Origin: Dryocola sp036489025
GTDB taxonomy: Bacteria; Pseudomonadota; Gammaproteobacteria; Enterobacterales; Enterobacteriaceae
NCBI GenBank assembly: GCA_036489025.1
Contig: DASXGN010000018.1
Span: 61,963-125,962 of the forward strand
Reading direction: 5' to 3'
Length of the DNA stretch: 64,000 nucleotides
Shown here piece after piece: positions 25,295 to 34,111 of the stretch (position 1 is the stretch's first letter; each line of letters starts with the position of its first letter). Both the position numbers and the translations under genes were made by a program. The notes beneath the pieces were generated by a model. It was not told the DNA's origin, searched no databases, and worked only from the letters and a program-made list of their open reading frames with translations.

Positions 25295-26046
25295 GACTGG
25301 CCATTCCCTCTGCGCAGAACGATGCGTCCGGTAAGATCGTGCCGGTGGTTATGGTTGTGGCGATAAATCCCCAGCTGTTCCGCGCCGCGCTGGCCGAACA
25401 TGGAGATAAATTCCGGGTGCATGGAGACGACTTCCGGCGTGCCGGAGCAGCAGATGTGGTGATTCAGGCACAGCACATCGTCGGTTTTTGCCATCACCAG
25501 ATGCAGGTCGTGGGACACCATCAGCACCGCGCAGTCCAACTCGTGGCGCAGCTGGTCAATGAGGTTGTAAAGCGCCAGCTGGCCGTTGACGTCGACGCCC
25601 TGAGTAGGCTCATCGAGCACCAGCAGCTGCGGATTGTTGAGCAGCGCCCGCGCCAGCAGCACGCGCTGGTTTTCGCCGCCGGAGAGCTTTTGCATTGGGG
25701 CATTAATCAGATGCGCTGCCTGTACACGCTTGAGCGCGGGCAGAATATCCGCCTTTTTTACGCCGGGGCGCAGACGCATGAAGCGGCTGACCGTCAGCGG
25801 CAGCGTGGCGTCCAGATGCAGCTTTTGCGGCACATAGCCGATGCGCAGGTCGCGGTCCCGCTTGATAACCCCTTCATCGGGTGCTACCAGCCCGAGCACC
25901 ACGCGTACGAGCGTAGACTTACCCGCGCCGTTTGGGCCCAGCAGGGTGAGAATGCGCCCGGGCTTAAGGCCAAGCGAAATATCAGACAGCACGCGGCGCT
26001 GGCCGAACGAGACGGATATATTTTCCAGTGAGACTAAATTTGTCAT
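25291..26046 (-). CDS. znuC: Zinc ABC transporter ATP-binding protein ZnuC
   Basis: ATPase subunit powering ZnuB. The product is 251 aa. Walker A is GPNGAGKSTL (about residues 37-46), the ABC signature is LSGGENQRV, Walker B is LLVLDEPTQGVD, and the H-loop is in MVSHDLH. The C-terminal tail is histidine-rich (IYRHNHNHRHD), which may sense or bind zinc. It is the first gene of znuCB, divergent from znuA across a Zur box. Confidence 0.97.
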   Translation of the reverse strand: MTNLVSLENISVSFGQRRVLSDISLGLKPGRILTLLGPNGAGKSTLVRVVLGLVAPDEGVIKRDRDLRIGYVPQKLHLDATLPLTVSRFMRLRPGVKKADILPALKRVQAAHLINAPMQKLSGGENQRVLLARALLNNPQLLVLDEPTQGVDVNGQLALYNLIDQLRHELDCAVLMVSHDLHLVMAKTDDVLCLNHHICCSGTPEVVSMHPEFISMFGQRGAEQLGIYRHNHNHRHDLTGRIVLRRGNGQS

Positions 26047-26073
26047 GACAATTTCAGGGGTTGCAGAAGTTAG

Positions 26074-26096
26074 CGGATGTTATAATATCACACTTC
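26074..26096. promoter_or_regulatory. Zur box between znuC and znuA
   Basis: The 23-base region contains GATGTTATAATATCACAC, which agrees closely with the E. coli znu operator. It lies between divergent znuCB and znuA, with a TATAAT inside it, so one Zur dimer pair could close both promoters when zinc is plentiful. Confidence 0.85.
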
Positions 26097-26125
26097 TCTG
26101 ATTCGCAACGATGATAAGTCGCATT

Positions 26126-27070
26126 ATGTTACATAAAAACACACTTCTTTTCGCTGGTTTTTCCGCCGCTCTTTGGGCTGCCGGGGCCGCGCCTTCACAG
26201 GCGGCCGTCGTCGCCTCCATTAAGCCGCTTGGGTTTATTGCCGCCGCCATTGCCGACGGGGTGACAACCACAGAAATATTGCTTCCCGATGGGGCATCCG
26301 AGCATGATTATTCACTTCGTCCGTCCGATGTAAAACGCTTACAGGGCGCGGACTTAGTTGTGTGGGTTGGGCCGGAGATGGAAGCCTTCATGCAGAAGTC
26401 CGTCAGTCAATTACCTGAGCAAAAACAACTGACACTCTCGGCGCTTGACGCTGTGAAACCGCTGCTGATGAAAGGCAGTGATGATGACGATCACGGGCAT
26501 GAAGGCCACGACCACGGCGCAGAAAATGGTGATGGAGATCACCATCACGGTGAATACAATATGCATATCTGGCTGGGGCCAGAGATAGCGCGCCTGTCGG
26601 CGGTTGCAATCCACGATAAATTAGTGGAACTTATGCCCGAAAAGAAAGCCAAACTTGACGCTAACCTGCAGAATTTCGAGTCAGAATTATCCAGCACCGA
26701 CAGGCAGGTTGGTACCGTGCTCGCACCGCTTAAAGGAAAAGGGTATTTCGTTTTTCATGATGCCTATGGCTACTTTGAGAAACACTACGGACTGACGCCG
26801 CTTGGCCATTTTACCGTTAACCCTGAAATCCAGCCTGGTGCGCAGCGTTTACATGAAATCAGAACACAGTTGGTTGAGCATAAAGCGGTCTGCGTTTTTG
26901 CTGAGCCACAGTTCAGGCCAGCGGTAATCAACGCCGTCGCCCGCGGGACTAGCGTACGCTCCGGTACTTTAGATCCTCTGGGCATGGGTATTGCGCCCGG
27001 TAAAGACAGCTATATGCAGTTTTTGTCCGGGCTTGCGAACCAGTATGCGAGCTGCCTGAAAGGAGATTAA
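26126..27070 (+). CDS. znuA: Zinc ABC transporter substrate-binding protein ZnuA
   Basis: Periplasmic receptor of the ZnuABC importer. The product is 314 aa (E. coli 310). An N-terminal signal peptide ends near SQA; zinc-binding histidines occur in SEHDYSL, NMHIWLGP and GHFTVNP. A long His/Asp/Glu-rich loop (about residues 120-145, with runs such as DDDDHGHEGHDHG) is characteristic of gamma-proteobacterial ZnuA and is thought to gather zinc. I chose ATG 26126 (MLHKNTLLF) over an in-frame ATG at 26111 because it begins a normal signal peptide. Confidence 0.96.
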   Translation: MLHKNTLLFAGFSAALWAAGAAPSQAAVVASIKPLGFIAAAIADGVTTTEILLPDGASEHDYSLRPSDVKRLQGADLVVWVGPEMEAFMQKSVSQLPEQKQLTLSALDAVKPLLMKGSDDDDHGHEGHDHGAENGDGDHHHGEYNMHIWLGPEIARLSAVAIHDKLVELMPEKKAKLDANLQNFESELSSTDRQVGTVLAPLKGKGYFVFHDAYGYFEKHYGLTPLGHFTVNPEIQPGAQRLHEIRTQLVEHKAVCVFAEPQFRPAVINAVARGTSVRSGTLDPLGMGIAPGKDSYMQFLSGLANQYASCLKGD

Positions 27071-27085
27071 CGAGGAAGTGAATAC

Positions 27086-28411
27086 GTGCAACAGATAGCC
27101 CGCTCTGTCGCCCTGGCATTTGACAATTTGTCCCGACCCCATCGCGTTATGCTGGGGTCCCTGACAGTTCTTACTTTAGCGGTCGCCGTCTGGCGACCGT
27201 ATGTCTATCATCCCGAAGCCAGCCCCGTCATTAAAACCATCGAGCTTGAAAAAAGCGAGATTCGTTCTTTGCTCCCGGAAGCCAGTGAACCCATCGATCA
27301 GCCGACGCTTGATGAAGGCGATGATGCTATTCCGCAGGACGAGCTGGACGATAAAACCGCCGGTGAAGCTGGCGTTCATGAATACGTTGTTTCCACTGGC
27401 GATACGCTCAGCAGCATTCTGAATCAGTACGGCATCGAGATGGGCGATATTAGCCAGCTTGCGGCCGTGGACAAAGACCTGCGCAACCTGAAAATCGGCC
27501 AGCAGATTTCCTGGACCCTGACCGCAGATGGCGAGCTTCAGCGCCTGACGTGGGAGATGTCCCGCCGCGAAACCCGCACCTACGACCGCTCCGGCACCAC
27601 CTTCAAGCTCAGCAGCGAAATGCAGCAGGGCGACTGGGTGAACAACGTGCTGAAAGGCACCGTGGGCGGCAGCTTCGTCAGCAGTGCGAAGGATGCCGGC
27701 CTCACCAGCGCTGAAATTAGTTCGGTTATCAAAGCCATGCAGTGGCAGATGGACTTCCGCAAGCTGAAAAAAGGCGATGAGTTCTCCGTGCTGATGTCCC
27801 GCGAAATGCTGGACGGCAAGCGCGAGCAAAGCCAGCTGGTCGGCGTGCGCCTGCGCAGCAGCGGCAAAGACTATTACGCCATTCGCGCCGAAGACGGTAA
27901 GTTCTACGATCGCAGCGGCTCCGGCCTGGCAAAAGGCTTCATGCGTTTCCCAACCGTGAAACAGTTCCGTATTTCCTCAAACTTCAACCCTCGTCGCCTC
28001 AATCCGGTGACCGGGCGTATTGCGCCGCATAAAGGCGTGGACTTCGCTATGCCGCAGGGCACGCCGGTGCTGTCCGTCGGCGATGGTGAAGTTGTGATGG
28101 CTAAACGCAGCGGCGCGGCGGGTTATATCGTTGCCGTTCGTCACGGTCGCACCTATACCACGCGGTATATGCACCTGAAAAAGCTGCTGGTGAAACCGGG
28201 TCAGAAAGTTAAGCGCGGCGACCGCATTGCGCTTTCCGGCAACACCGGGCGTTCCACCGGGCCGCACCTGCACTATGAAGTGTGGATCAACCAGCAGGCC
28301 GTTAACCCGCTGACGGCGAAGCTGCCGCGCACGGAAGGGCTGACCGGTTCGGATCGTCGTGATTACCTGGCTCAGGTACGCGAAGTTCTTCCACAGCTGC
28401 GCTTTGATTAA
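27086..28411 (+). CDS. mepM: Murein DD-endopeptidase MepM
   Basis: Periplasmic M23 metallopeptidase cutting D-Ala-mDAP cross-links to allow insertion of new peptidoglycan. The product is 441 aa (E. coli 440). An N-terminal membrane anchor (about 20-38) is followed by a LysM-like domain (HEYVVSTGDTLSSILNQYG), an OapA-type region, and the LytM domain with zinc ligands in HKGVDFAMP and HLHYEVW. It starts at GTG 27086 after a GAGG ribosome site, 15 bases after znuA, so it may be partly co-transcribed with znuA. Confidence 0.96.
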   Translation: MQQIARSVALAFDNLSRPHRVMLGSLTVLTLAVAVWRPYVYHPEASPVIKTIELEKSEIRSLLPEASEPIDQPTLDEGDDAIPQDELDDKTAGEAGVHEYVVSTGDTLSSILNQYGIEMGDISQLAAVDKDLRNLKIGQQISWTLTADGELQRLTWEMSRRETRTYDRSGTTFKLSSEMQQGDWVNNVLKGTVGGSFVSSAKDAGLTSAEISSVIKAMQWQMDFRKLKKGDEFSVLMSREMLDGKREQSQLVGVRLRSSGKDYYAIRAEDGKFYDRSGSGLAKGFMRFPTVKQFRISSNFNPRRLNPVTGRIAPHKGVDFAMPQGTPVLSVGDGEVVMAKRSGAAGYIVAVRHGRTYTTRYMHLKKLLVKPGQKVKRGDRIALSGNTGRSTGPHLHYEVWINQQAVNPLTAKLPRTEGLTGSDRRDYLAQVREVLPQLRFD

Positions 28412-28435
28412 TCTCGCCCAGCGCGCATAAAAGTC

Positions 28436-28462
28436 AAGCCGGTGCCCAGGTGCCGGCTTTTT
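28436..28462 (+). terminator. Terminator after mepM
   Basis: AAGCCGG / CCGGCTT stem (28436-28442 with 28453-28459), 10-base loop, then T-rich TTTTC. Confidence 0.75.
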
Positions 28463-28543
28463 CTTTTGTCTGCCAGCACTTGCCCCGCTAAACTACGACT
28501 AAATTCATATCATCAATGATTTGATGCTGTACTGAGAACCTGC

Positions 28544-29518
28544 ATGGAAAAAGCAAAAAGAAGTCAGAGCGAATTCATCCCTGAATTTCAGAAGGCCTTT
28601 TGGCACCCTCGCTACTGGGGCGCCTGGCTGGGCGTGGGAGCCTTTGCCGGACTGGCTATGCTGCCGCCGTCGGTTCGCGATCCTTTGTTGGGCAAAGTTG
28701 GGCGAATGGCCGGACGCCTGGGTAAGAGCGCGCGTCGTCGGGCGCAGATCAACCTGTTTTATTGCTTCCCGGAGCTGGTGGAAGCCGAGCGTGAAGCCAT
28801 TATTGACGAGATGTTCGCCACCGCGCCGCAGGCGATGGTATTGATGGCCGAGCTTGGCCTGCGCGACCCGAAAAAGGTGATGCAGCGCGTCGACTGGCAC
28901 GGAAAAGAAATCATCGACGACCTGAAGGCCAACGGCGAGAACGTTATTTTCCTCGTGCCGCACGGCTGGGCGGTGGATATTCCCGCGATGCTTATGGCGT
29001 CGGAAGGCCAGAAAATGGCCGCAATGTTTCATAATCAGGGCAACGCGCTGTTTGACTACGTCTGGAACACGGTGCGCCGCCGTTTTGGCGGCCGCATGCA
29101 CGCACGCAACGACGGCATTAAGCCGTTTATCAGCTCGGTGCGCCAGGGCTACTGGGGATATTATCTGCCGGATCAGGATCACGGCGCGGAGCACAGCGAG
29201 TTCGTGGACTTTTTTGCTACCTATAAAGCAACGCTGCCAGCCATCGGCCGCCTGATGAAGGTTTGCCGTGCCCGCGTAGTACCGCTGTTCCCGGTATACA
29301 ACAGTAAAACGCACCGGCTGGATATCTACATTCGCCCGCCGATGGACGACCTGAACGATGCGGATGACCACAGGATTGCCCGCCGCATGAATGAAGAGGT
29401 GGAGATTTTTGTCCGCCCGAATCCGGAGCAGTACACCTGGATTCTGAAGCTGCTGAAAACGCGTCGGGAAGGGGAGATTGAACCCTATCGGCGCAAAGAG
29501 CTGTTTCCGAAAAAATAG
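28544..29518 (+). CDS. lpxM: Lipid A biosynthesis myristoyltransferase LpxM
   Basis: Inner-membrane acyltransferase adding the last secondary acyl chain (myristate in E. coli) to Kdo2-lipid A. The product is 324 aa (E. coli 323) with one N-terminal membrane segment (about 25-45). The catalytic HX4D motif is HGWAVD at residues 140-145. It has its own short leader and terminator and faces pykA. Confidence 0.96.
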   Translation: MEKAKRSQSEFIPEFQKAFWHPRYWGAWLGVGAFAGLAMLPPSVRDPLLGKVGRMAGRLGKSARRRAQINLFYCFPELVEAEREAIIDEMFATAPQAMVLMAELGLRDPKKVMQRVDWHGKEIIDDLKANGENVIFLVPHGWAVDIPAMLMASEGQKMAAMFHNQGNALFDYVWNTVRRRFGGRMHARNDGIKPFISSVRQGYWGYYLPDQDHGAEHSEFVDFFATYKATLPAIGRLMKVCRARVVPLFPVYNSKTHRLDIYIRPPMDDLNDADDHRIARRMNEEVEIFVRPNPEQYTWILKLLKTRREGEIEPYRRKELFPKK

Positions 29519-29520
29519 TA

Positions 29521-29544
29521 AAGGGGCCAGTTGGCCCCTTTTTT
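29521..29544. terminator. Terminator between lpxM and pykA
   Basis: AAGGGGCC, loop AGTT, GGCCCCTT, then TTTT. It is best oriented for lpxM and also has A residues upstream for the opposite strand. Confidence 0.92.
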
Positions 29545-29558
29545 ACGCCTGGGCTTGC

Positions 29559-31001
29559 TTACTCAACGCACAGGATTCGCGTGGTATTGGTGGTGCCGAT
29601 AGTGCTCATCACGTCGCCCTGCGTCACGATAACCAGGTCGCCCGAAACCAGGTAGCCTTTGTCACGTAGCAGGTTAACCGCATCGCTTGCCGCGGCTACG
29701 CCGTCGCTGGCGCTATCGAAATGCACCGGCGTTACGCCACGGTACAGCGAGGTCAGGTTCAGCGTGCGCTCGTGGCGCGACATGGCGAAAATTGGCAGGC
29801 CGGAGCTGATGCGTGAGGTCATCAGCGCGGTACGGCCAGATTCGGTCATGGTGATGATGGCGGTCACGCCTTTCAGGTGGTTGGCCGCGTACATCGCCGA
29901 CATGGCAATGGCTTCTTCCACGTTGTCGAACTGCACGTCAAGGCGGTGCTTAGAGACGTTAATACTTGGGATTTTTTCTGCGCCCAGGCAAACGCGCGCC
30001 ATGGCCGCCACGGTTTCCGCCGGGTACTGACCTGCCGCTGTTTCAGCGGACAGCATCACCGCATCCGTACCGTCCAGCACGGCGTTCGCCACGTCCATGA
30101 CTTCCGCACGGGTAGGCATTGGGTTAGTGATCATCGACTCCATCATCTGGGTCGCGGTAATCACGGCGCGGTTCAGTTTACGCGCGCGGCGGATAAGGGT
30201 CTTCTGAATCCCGACCAGCTCAGGATCGCCGATTTCGACGCCCAGGTCGCCACGGGCAACCATCACCACGTCAGAAGCGAGGATTACGTCATCCATTGCC
30301 GCTTCGTCGCATACCGCTTCAGCGCGCTCCACTTTGGCGACGATTTTTGCATCACAGCCTGCATCACGTGCCAGGCGGCGAGCGTAGTTCAGATCTTCGC
30401 CGCAGCGCGGGAAGGAGACGGCCAGGTAGTCCACGCCGATCTTCGCCGCGGTCATAATGTCGGCTTTATCTTTGTCGGTGAGGGCTTCAGCGGACAGGCC
30501 GCCGCCGAGCTTGTTGATGCCTTTGTTGTTGGACAGCGGGCCACCGACGGTCACCTCGGTGAACACTTTCATGCCCTGAACTTCCAGCACTTTAAGCTGC
30601 ACGCGGCCATCGTCCAGCAGCAGGATATCGCCGGGCACGACGTCAGCAGGCAAACCTTTATAGTCGATACCGACGCGTTCTTTATCGCCTTCGCCTTTGC
30701 CCAGATTGGCATCGAGAAGGAATTTATCGCCGATATTCAGGAAGACTTTGCCTTCTTTGAAGGTGGAAACGCGAATTTTAGGCCCCTGTAAATCGCCCAG
30801 GATAGCGACATGGCGACCCAGTTTCGCGGCAATTTCACGAACTTTATCTGCACGAAGCTGGTGATCTTCTGCCGTGCCGTGGGAAAAGTTCATTCGCACC
30901 ACGTTGGCGCCCGCAGCGATAATCTTTTCCAGATTATTGTCGCGATCGGTAGCCGGGCCTAAGGTGGTAACGATTTTGGTTCTACGTAGCCGTCTGGACA
31001 T
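29559..31001 (-). CDS. pykA: Pyruvate kinase II (PykA)
   Basis: Glycolytic enzyme converting phosphoenolpyruvate and ADP to pyruvate and ATP; the PykA type is activated by AMP and sugar phosphates rather than fructose 1,6-bisphosphate. The product is 480 aa, as in E. coli, starting MSRRLRRTKIVTTLGPATD. The signature around the catalytic lysine and metal-binding Glu/Asp (IVAKVERAEA, MVARGDLGVEIG) is intact. It follows hexR in the same direction after about 130 bases. Confidence 0.97.
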   Translation of the reverse strand: MSRRLRRTKIVTTLGPATDRDNNLEKIIAAGANVVRMNFSHGTAEDHQLRADKVREIAAKLGRHVAILGDLQGPKIRVSTFKEGKVFLNIGDKFLLDANLGKGEGDKERVGIDYKGLPADVVPGDILLLDDGRVQLKVLEVQGMKVFTEVTVGGPLSNNKGINKLGGGLSAEALTDKDKADIMTAAKIGVDYLAVSFPRCGEDLNYARRLARDAGCDAKIVAKVERAEAVCDEAAMDDVILASDVVMVARGDLGVEIGDPELVGIQKTLIRRARKLNRAVITATQMMESMITNPMPTRAEVMDVANAVLDGTDAVMLSAETAAGQYPAETVAAMARVCLGAEKIPSINVSKHRLDVQFDNVEEAIAMSAMYAANHLKGVTAIITMTESGRTALMTSRISSGLPIFAMSRHERTLNLTSLYRGVTPVHFDSASDGVAAASDAVNLLRDKGYLVSGDLVIVTQGDVMSTIGTTNTTRILCVE

Positions 31002-31132
31002 GTATTACTCCGTTGACTGAAACAACTTTGGTGTTGCGTGAACAAAAAACTCGGTTAGTCAGGGTGCGCTTTATGACGCAAAGGGACAACTTAACCGAAC
31101 GACCTAAAAAGTTACAGCTTTGTTATAAAATC

Positions 31133-32002
31133 TTAATGTTTATCGCCTGCGATAAGCAGGCCTTTATCAAAACGCGATTCTTTGAGCGCTTCTTTGACTC
31201 GCTTCAAGTTATCCCTGAATTTCGCTCCGCGACGCAAAGTAAAACCGGTAGCCAGGACATCAATCACGGTGAGCTGCGCCAGGCGCGACACCATTGGCAT
31301 ATAAATGTCGGTGTCCTCGGGAACATCAAGCAATAATGAAAGGGTGGCCTCATGGGCAAGGGGCGAGCCTTCGCTGGTAATGGCCAGCACGATGGCATCG
31401 TTTTCACGCGCCAGCTGCGCCAGTTCTACAAGATTCTTGGTGCGCCCGGTGTGCGAGATAAGCACCACTACGTCCTGATCGGTACAGTTCATGCAGCTCA
31501 TTCGCTGCATCACGACGTCGTCAGAATAGATAACCGGCACGTTAAAACGGAAAAATTTGTTCATGGCATCGTGGGCGACGGCAGCGGACGCGCCGAGGCC
31601 AAAGAAAGCGATTTTCTTTGCCTGGGTTAACAGGTCAACGGCGCGATTTACCGCCGCCATATCAAGCGATTGCCGAACCTGGTCGAGGCTTGCCATCGCC
31701 GATTCGAAGATTTTCCCGGTATAGGATTCAACGCTGTCATCCTCGTCGACATTCCGGTTAACATAGGGGGTTCCGTTTGCCAGACTTTGCGCCAGATGTA
31801 ATTTAAAATCAGGGAAGCCTTTGGTTTCCAGACGGCGGCAAAAACGGTTCACCGTTGGTTCGCTGACGTCTGCCAGGCGGGCGAGAGTGGCAATACTGGA
31901 ATGAATGGCGTCCTGAGGGGTGGCGAGAATCACTTCTGCGACTTTACGCTCTGATTTGCTAAGGTGTTCCAGCTGTGACTGGATTTTTTCCAGCATATTC
32001 AT
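31133..32002 (-). CDS. hexR: RpiR-family regulator HexR
   Basis: Repressor of central sugar catabolism genes including zwf; in pseudomonads it is released by KDPG, the Entner-Doudoroff intermediate. The product is 289 aa, as in E. coli: N-terminal helix-turn-helix domain (about 1-75, with DVSEPTVNRFCRRL as recognition region) and a C-terminal SIS sugar-phosphate domain (FFGLGASAAVAHDA, LISHTGRTKN). I use the start MNMLEKIQSQL at 32002; an open frame extends 56 codons further upstream without family similarity. It is divergent from zwf, with a HexR box between. Confidence 0.95.
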   Translation of the reverse strand: MNMLEKIQSQLEHLSKSERKVAEVILATPQDAIHSSIATLARLADVSEPTVNRFCRRLETKGFPDFKLHLAQSLANGTPYVNRNVDEDDSVESYTGKIFESAMASLDQVRQSLDMAAVNRAVDLLTQAKKIAFFGLGASAAVAHDAMNKFFRFNVPVIYSDDVVMQRMSCMNCTDQDVVVLISHTGRTKNLVELAQLARENDAIVLAITSEGSPLAHEATLSLLLDVPEDTDIYMPMVSRLAQLTVIDVLATGFTLRRGAKFRDNLKRVKEALKESRFDKGLLIAGDKH

Positions 32003-32394
32003 GGTTGGCAGGCACTCATGGATTTTGTCGATTTCAGCAAGTGGAGAAATCGAGACAGGTTTTAGCAAGAATATACGCTTGCCTCCGCGCGAAAGGGCAG
32101 GTAAATCGAATCGAAACTGTTGTTTTTTTTCATTACATGATCGGCGTCTAACTTTCGGCATACGAATCACCGGCTTAAAAGAGTCGCTAAATTTCAGACA
32201 GGGAGGGATGCGGTCGCGTGAGAAGCCGCGTCAGGCCCTAAAGCACGAACGGGTAAGCGTCGAACGTTTACGAGAATTCATCAAAAGCAGTACATTGCAG
32301 TGTAATTTAATTACAAGTGAGACCTGGCTTACGGCATTGGGCAGTGACTGAATGACGTAGCAAAAGCCCGGCTATCCGAAACGAGGAGAATGAC
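32003..32394. other. hexR-zwf divergent control region
   Basis: About 390 bases with no supportable gene between divergent hexR and zwf. It contains the HexR box at 32301-32315 and an AT-rich stretch near 32120-32140 ending in the half-site ATTACA (32132-32137), which might be a weaker HexR site for autoregulation. I could not place promoter hexamers with confidence. Confidence 0.6.
32301..32315. promoter_or_regulatory. HexR operator upstream of zwf
   Basis: TGTAATTTAATTACA is a palindrome matching the HexR consensus TGTAATTAAATTACA except at the central base. It is centred about 87 bases before the zwf start codon and lies next to the divergent hexR gene. Confidence 0.85.
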
Positions 32395-33870
32395 ATGGCG
32401 GTAACACAGACAGCTCAGGCATGTGACCTGGTGATTTTCGGTGCAAAAGGCGACCTTGCGCGTCGAAAACTGCTGCCGTCCCTGTATCAGCTCGAAAAAG
32501 CGGGGCAGATCCATCCGGATACCCGCATTCTGGGCGTTGGCCGTGCGGACTGGAGCAAAGAGGCGTACACCAAAGTCGTACGTGAAGCGCTCGAAACCTT
32601 CATGAAAGAAAAGATCGACGAAAGCCTGTGGGACAAGCTCAGCGGCCGCCTTGATTTTTGCAATCTGGATGTAAACGACACGGCGGCTTTCAATAAGCTC
32701 GGCAAAATGCTCGACCAGCAAAACCGCGTCACCATCAACTATTTCGCGATGCCGCCAAGCACCTTCGGCGCTATCTGTAAAGGGCTCGGCAAAGCTAAAC
32801 TCAACGCCAAACCTGCGCGCGTGGTGATGGAAAAACCGCTCGGCACCTCCCTTGCGACCTCTCAGGAAATTAACGACCAGGTTGGCGAGTATTTTGAAGA
32901 GTGCCAGGTTTACCGTATCGACCACTATCTAGGCAAAGAAACGGTGCTGAACCTGCTGGCGCTGCGTTTTGCCAACTCCCTGTTCGCCAATAACTGGGAT
33001 AACAAAACCATCGATCACGTGGAAATCACCGTGGCGGAAGAAGTCGGTATCGAAGGCCGCTGGGGCTACTTTGACCAGGCTGGCCAGATGCGCGATATGA
33101 TTCAGAACCACCTGCTGCAAATTCTGTGCATGATTGCCATGTCTCCGCCTTCCGACCTCACCGCAGACCACATCCGCGATGAAAAAGTGAAAGTCCTTCA
33201 GTCTCTGCGCCGTATTGACCGCAGCAACGTCCGTGAAAAAACCGTGCGCGGGCAGTACACCGCCGGTTTTGCCCAGGGCAAGAAAGTGCCGGGCTACCTG
33301 GAAGAAGAGGGCGCGAACAAATCCAGCAGCACTGAAACCTTTGTGGCGATTCGCGTGGACATCGACAACTGGCGTTGGGCGGGCGTGCCTTTCTACCTGC
33401 GTACCGGCAAGCGTCTGCCAACTAAATGCTCTGAGGTGGTGGTTTACTTCAAGAGCCCGGCGCTGAACCTGTTTAAAGACTCGTGGCAGGATTTGCCGCA
33501 GAACAAGCTGACGATTCGCCTGCAGCCGGACGAAGGCGTGGATATCCAGGTGCTGAACAAAGTGCCGGGGCTTGATCATAAGCACAACCTGCAAACCACC
33601 AAGCTGGATCTGAGCTACTCAGAAACCTTCAATGAATCCCACCTGGCCGACGCCTACGAGCGCCTGCTGCTGGAAACGATGCGCGGCATTCAGGCGCTGT
33701 TCGTCCGCCGGGATGAAGTAGAAGAGGCCTGGAAGTGGGTCGACTCCATCACCGAAGCCTGGACCGCCGACAACGATGCGCCAAAACCATACCAGGCCGG
33801 AACCTGGGGACCGGTGGCCTCGGTAGCGATGATCACCCGCGACGGTCGTTCATGGAATGAGTTCGAATAA
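32395..33870 (+). CDS. zwf: Glucose-6-phosphate 1-dehydrogenase
   Basis: First enzyme of the oxidative pentose phosphate and Entner-Doudoroff routes, oxidising glucose 6-phosphate with NADP to 6-phosphogluconolactone. The product is 491 aa, as in E. coli. The nucleotide-binding motif FGAKGDLARRKL is at residues 15-26 and the active-site signature RIDHYLGKE (with the catalytic His nearby) is intact near residue 175-184. It is followed by a terminator and then edd-eda, giving a compact route from glucose 6-phosphate to pyruvate. Confidence 0.98.
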   Translation: MAVTQTAQACDLVIFGAKGDLARRKLLPSLYQLEKAGQIHPDTRILGVGRADWSKEAYTKVVREALETFMKEKIDESLWDKLSGRLDFCNLDVNDTAAFNKLGKMLDQQNRVTINYFAMPPSTFGAICKGLGKAKLNAKPARVVMEKPLGTSLATSQEINDQVGEYFEECQVYRIDHYLGKETVLNLLALRFANSLFANNWDNKTIDHVEITVAEEVGIEGRWGYFDQAGQMRDMIQNHLLQILCMIAMSPPSDLTADHIRDEKVKVLQSLRRIDRSNVREKTVRGQYTAGFAQGKKVPGYLEEEGANKSSSTETFVAIRVDIDNWRWAGVPFYLRTGKRLPTKCSEVVVYFKSPALNLFKDSWQDLPQNKLTIRLQPDEGVDIQVLNKVPGLDHKHNLQTTKLDLSYSETFNESHLADAYERLLLETMRGIQALFVRRDEVEEAWKWVDSITEAWTADNDAPKPYQAGTWGPVASVAMITRDGRSWNEFE

Positions 33871-33902
33871 ACCGAGTATTCGGTGCGGTAAAAATAACTT
33901 CC

Positions 33903-33918
33903 ATTTTACCGGTAACAT
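33903..33918. promoter_or_regulatory. GntR operator upstream of edd
   Basis: ATTTTACCGGTAACAT differs by one base from the palindrome ATGTTACCGGTAACAT expected for the gluconate repressor GntR. It lies about 200 bases before edd and just upstream of the zwf terminator hairpin, so the edd promoter must start in or before this region. GntR itself is not encoded in the window. Confidence 0.65.
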
Positions 33919-33956
33919 GATCTAACTCAGACGTGGTAGAAATTTTTGTCATAAAA

Positions 33957-33989
33957 GGCCCTGACTGGATTCACCAGCAGGGCTTTTTT
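33957..33989 (+). terminator. zwf terminator
   Basis: GCCCTG (33958-33963) pairs with CAGGGC (33978-33983), extended inward by CTG / CAG after a single bulged base, and is followed by six T residues. Confidence 0.85.
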
Positions 33990-34111
33990 ATTTACACTAG
34001 CTGAAGCGATTTTGCCCTGATGCCATGAAGGGCGGCTGTTGCAGTTCTCGAACAGCCGATCATCTATTCCTTCAGCGCACTGCGATGGCAGCCACTTTAT
34101 GAGGTACTTTT

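Noticed and set aside
29877..30791. Plus-strand open frame of 304 codons opposite pykA
   Set aside because: It is antisense to an intact pyruvate kinase gene and its composition is typical of a reverse-strand shadow.
31013..31336. Plus-strand open frame of 107 codons in the pykA-hexR gap and hexR end
   Set aside because: It overlaps the 3' end of hexR antisense, has no ribosome site and no similarity that I recognise.
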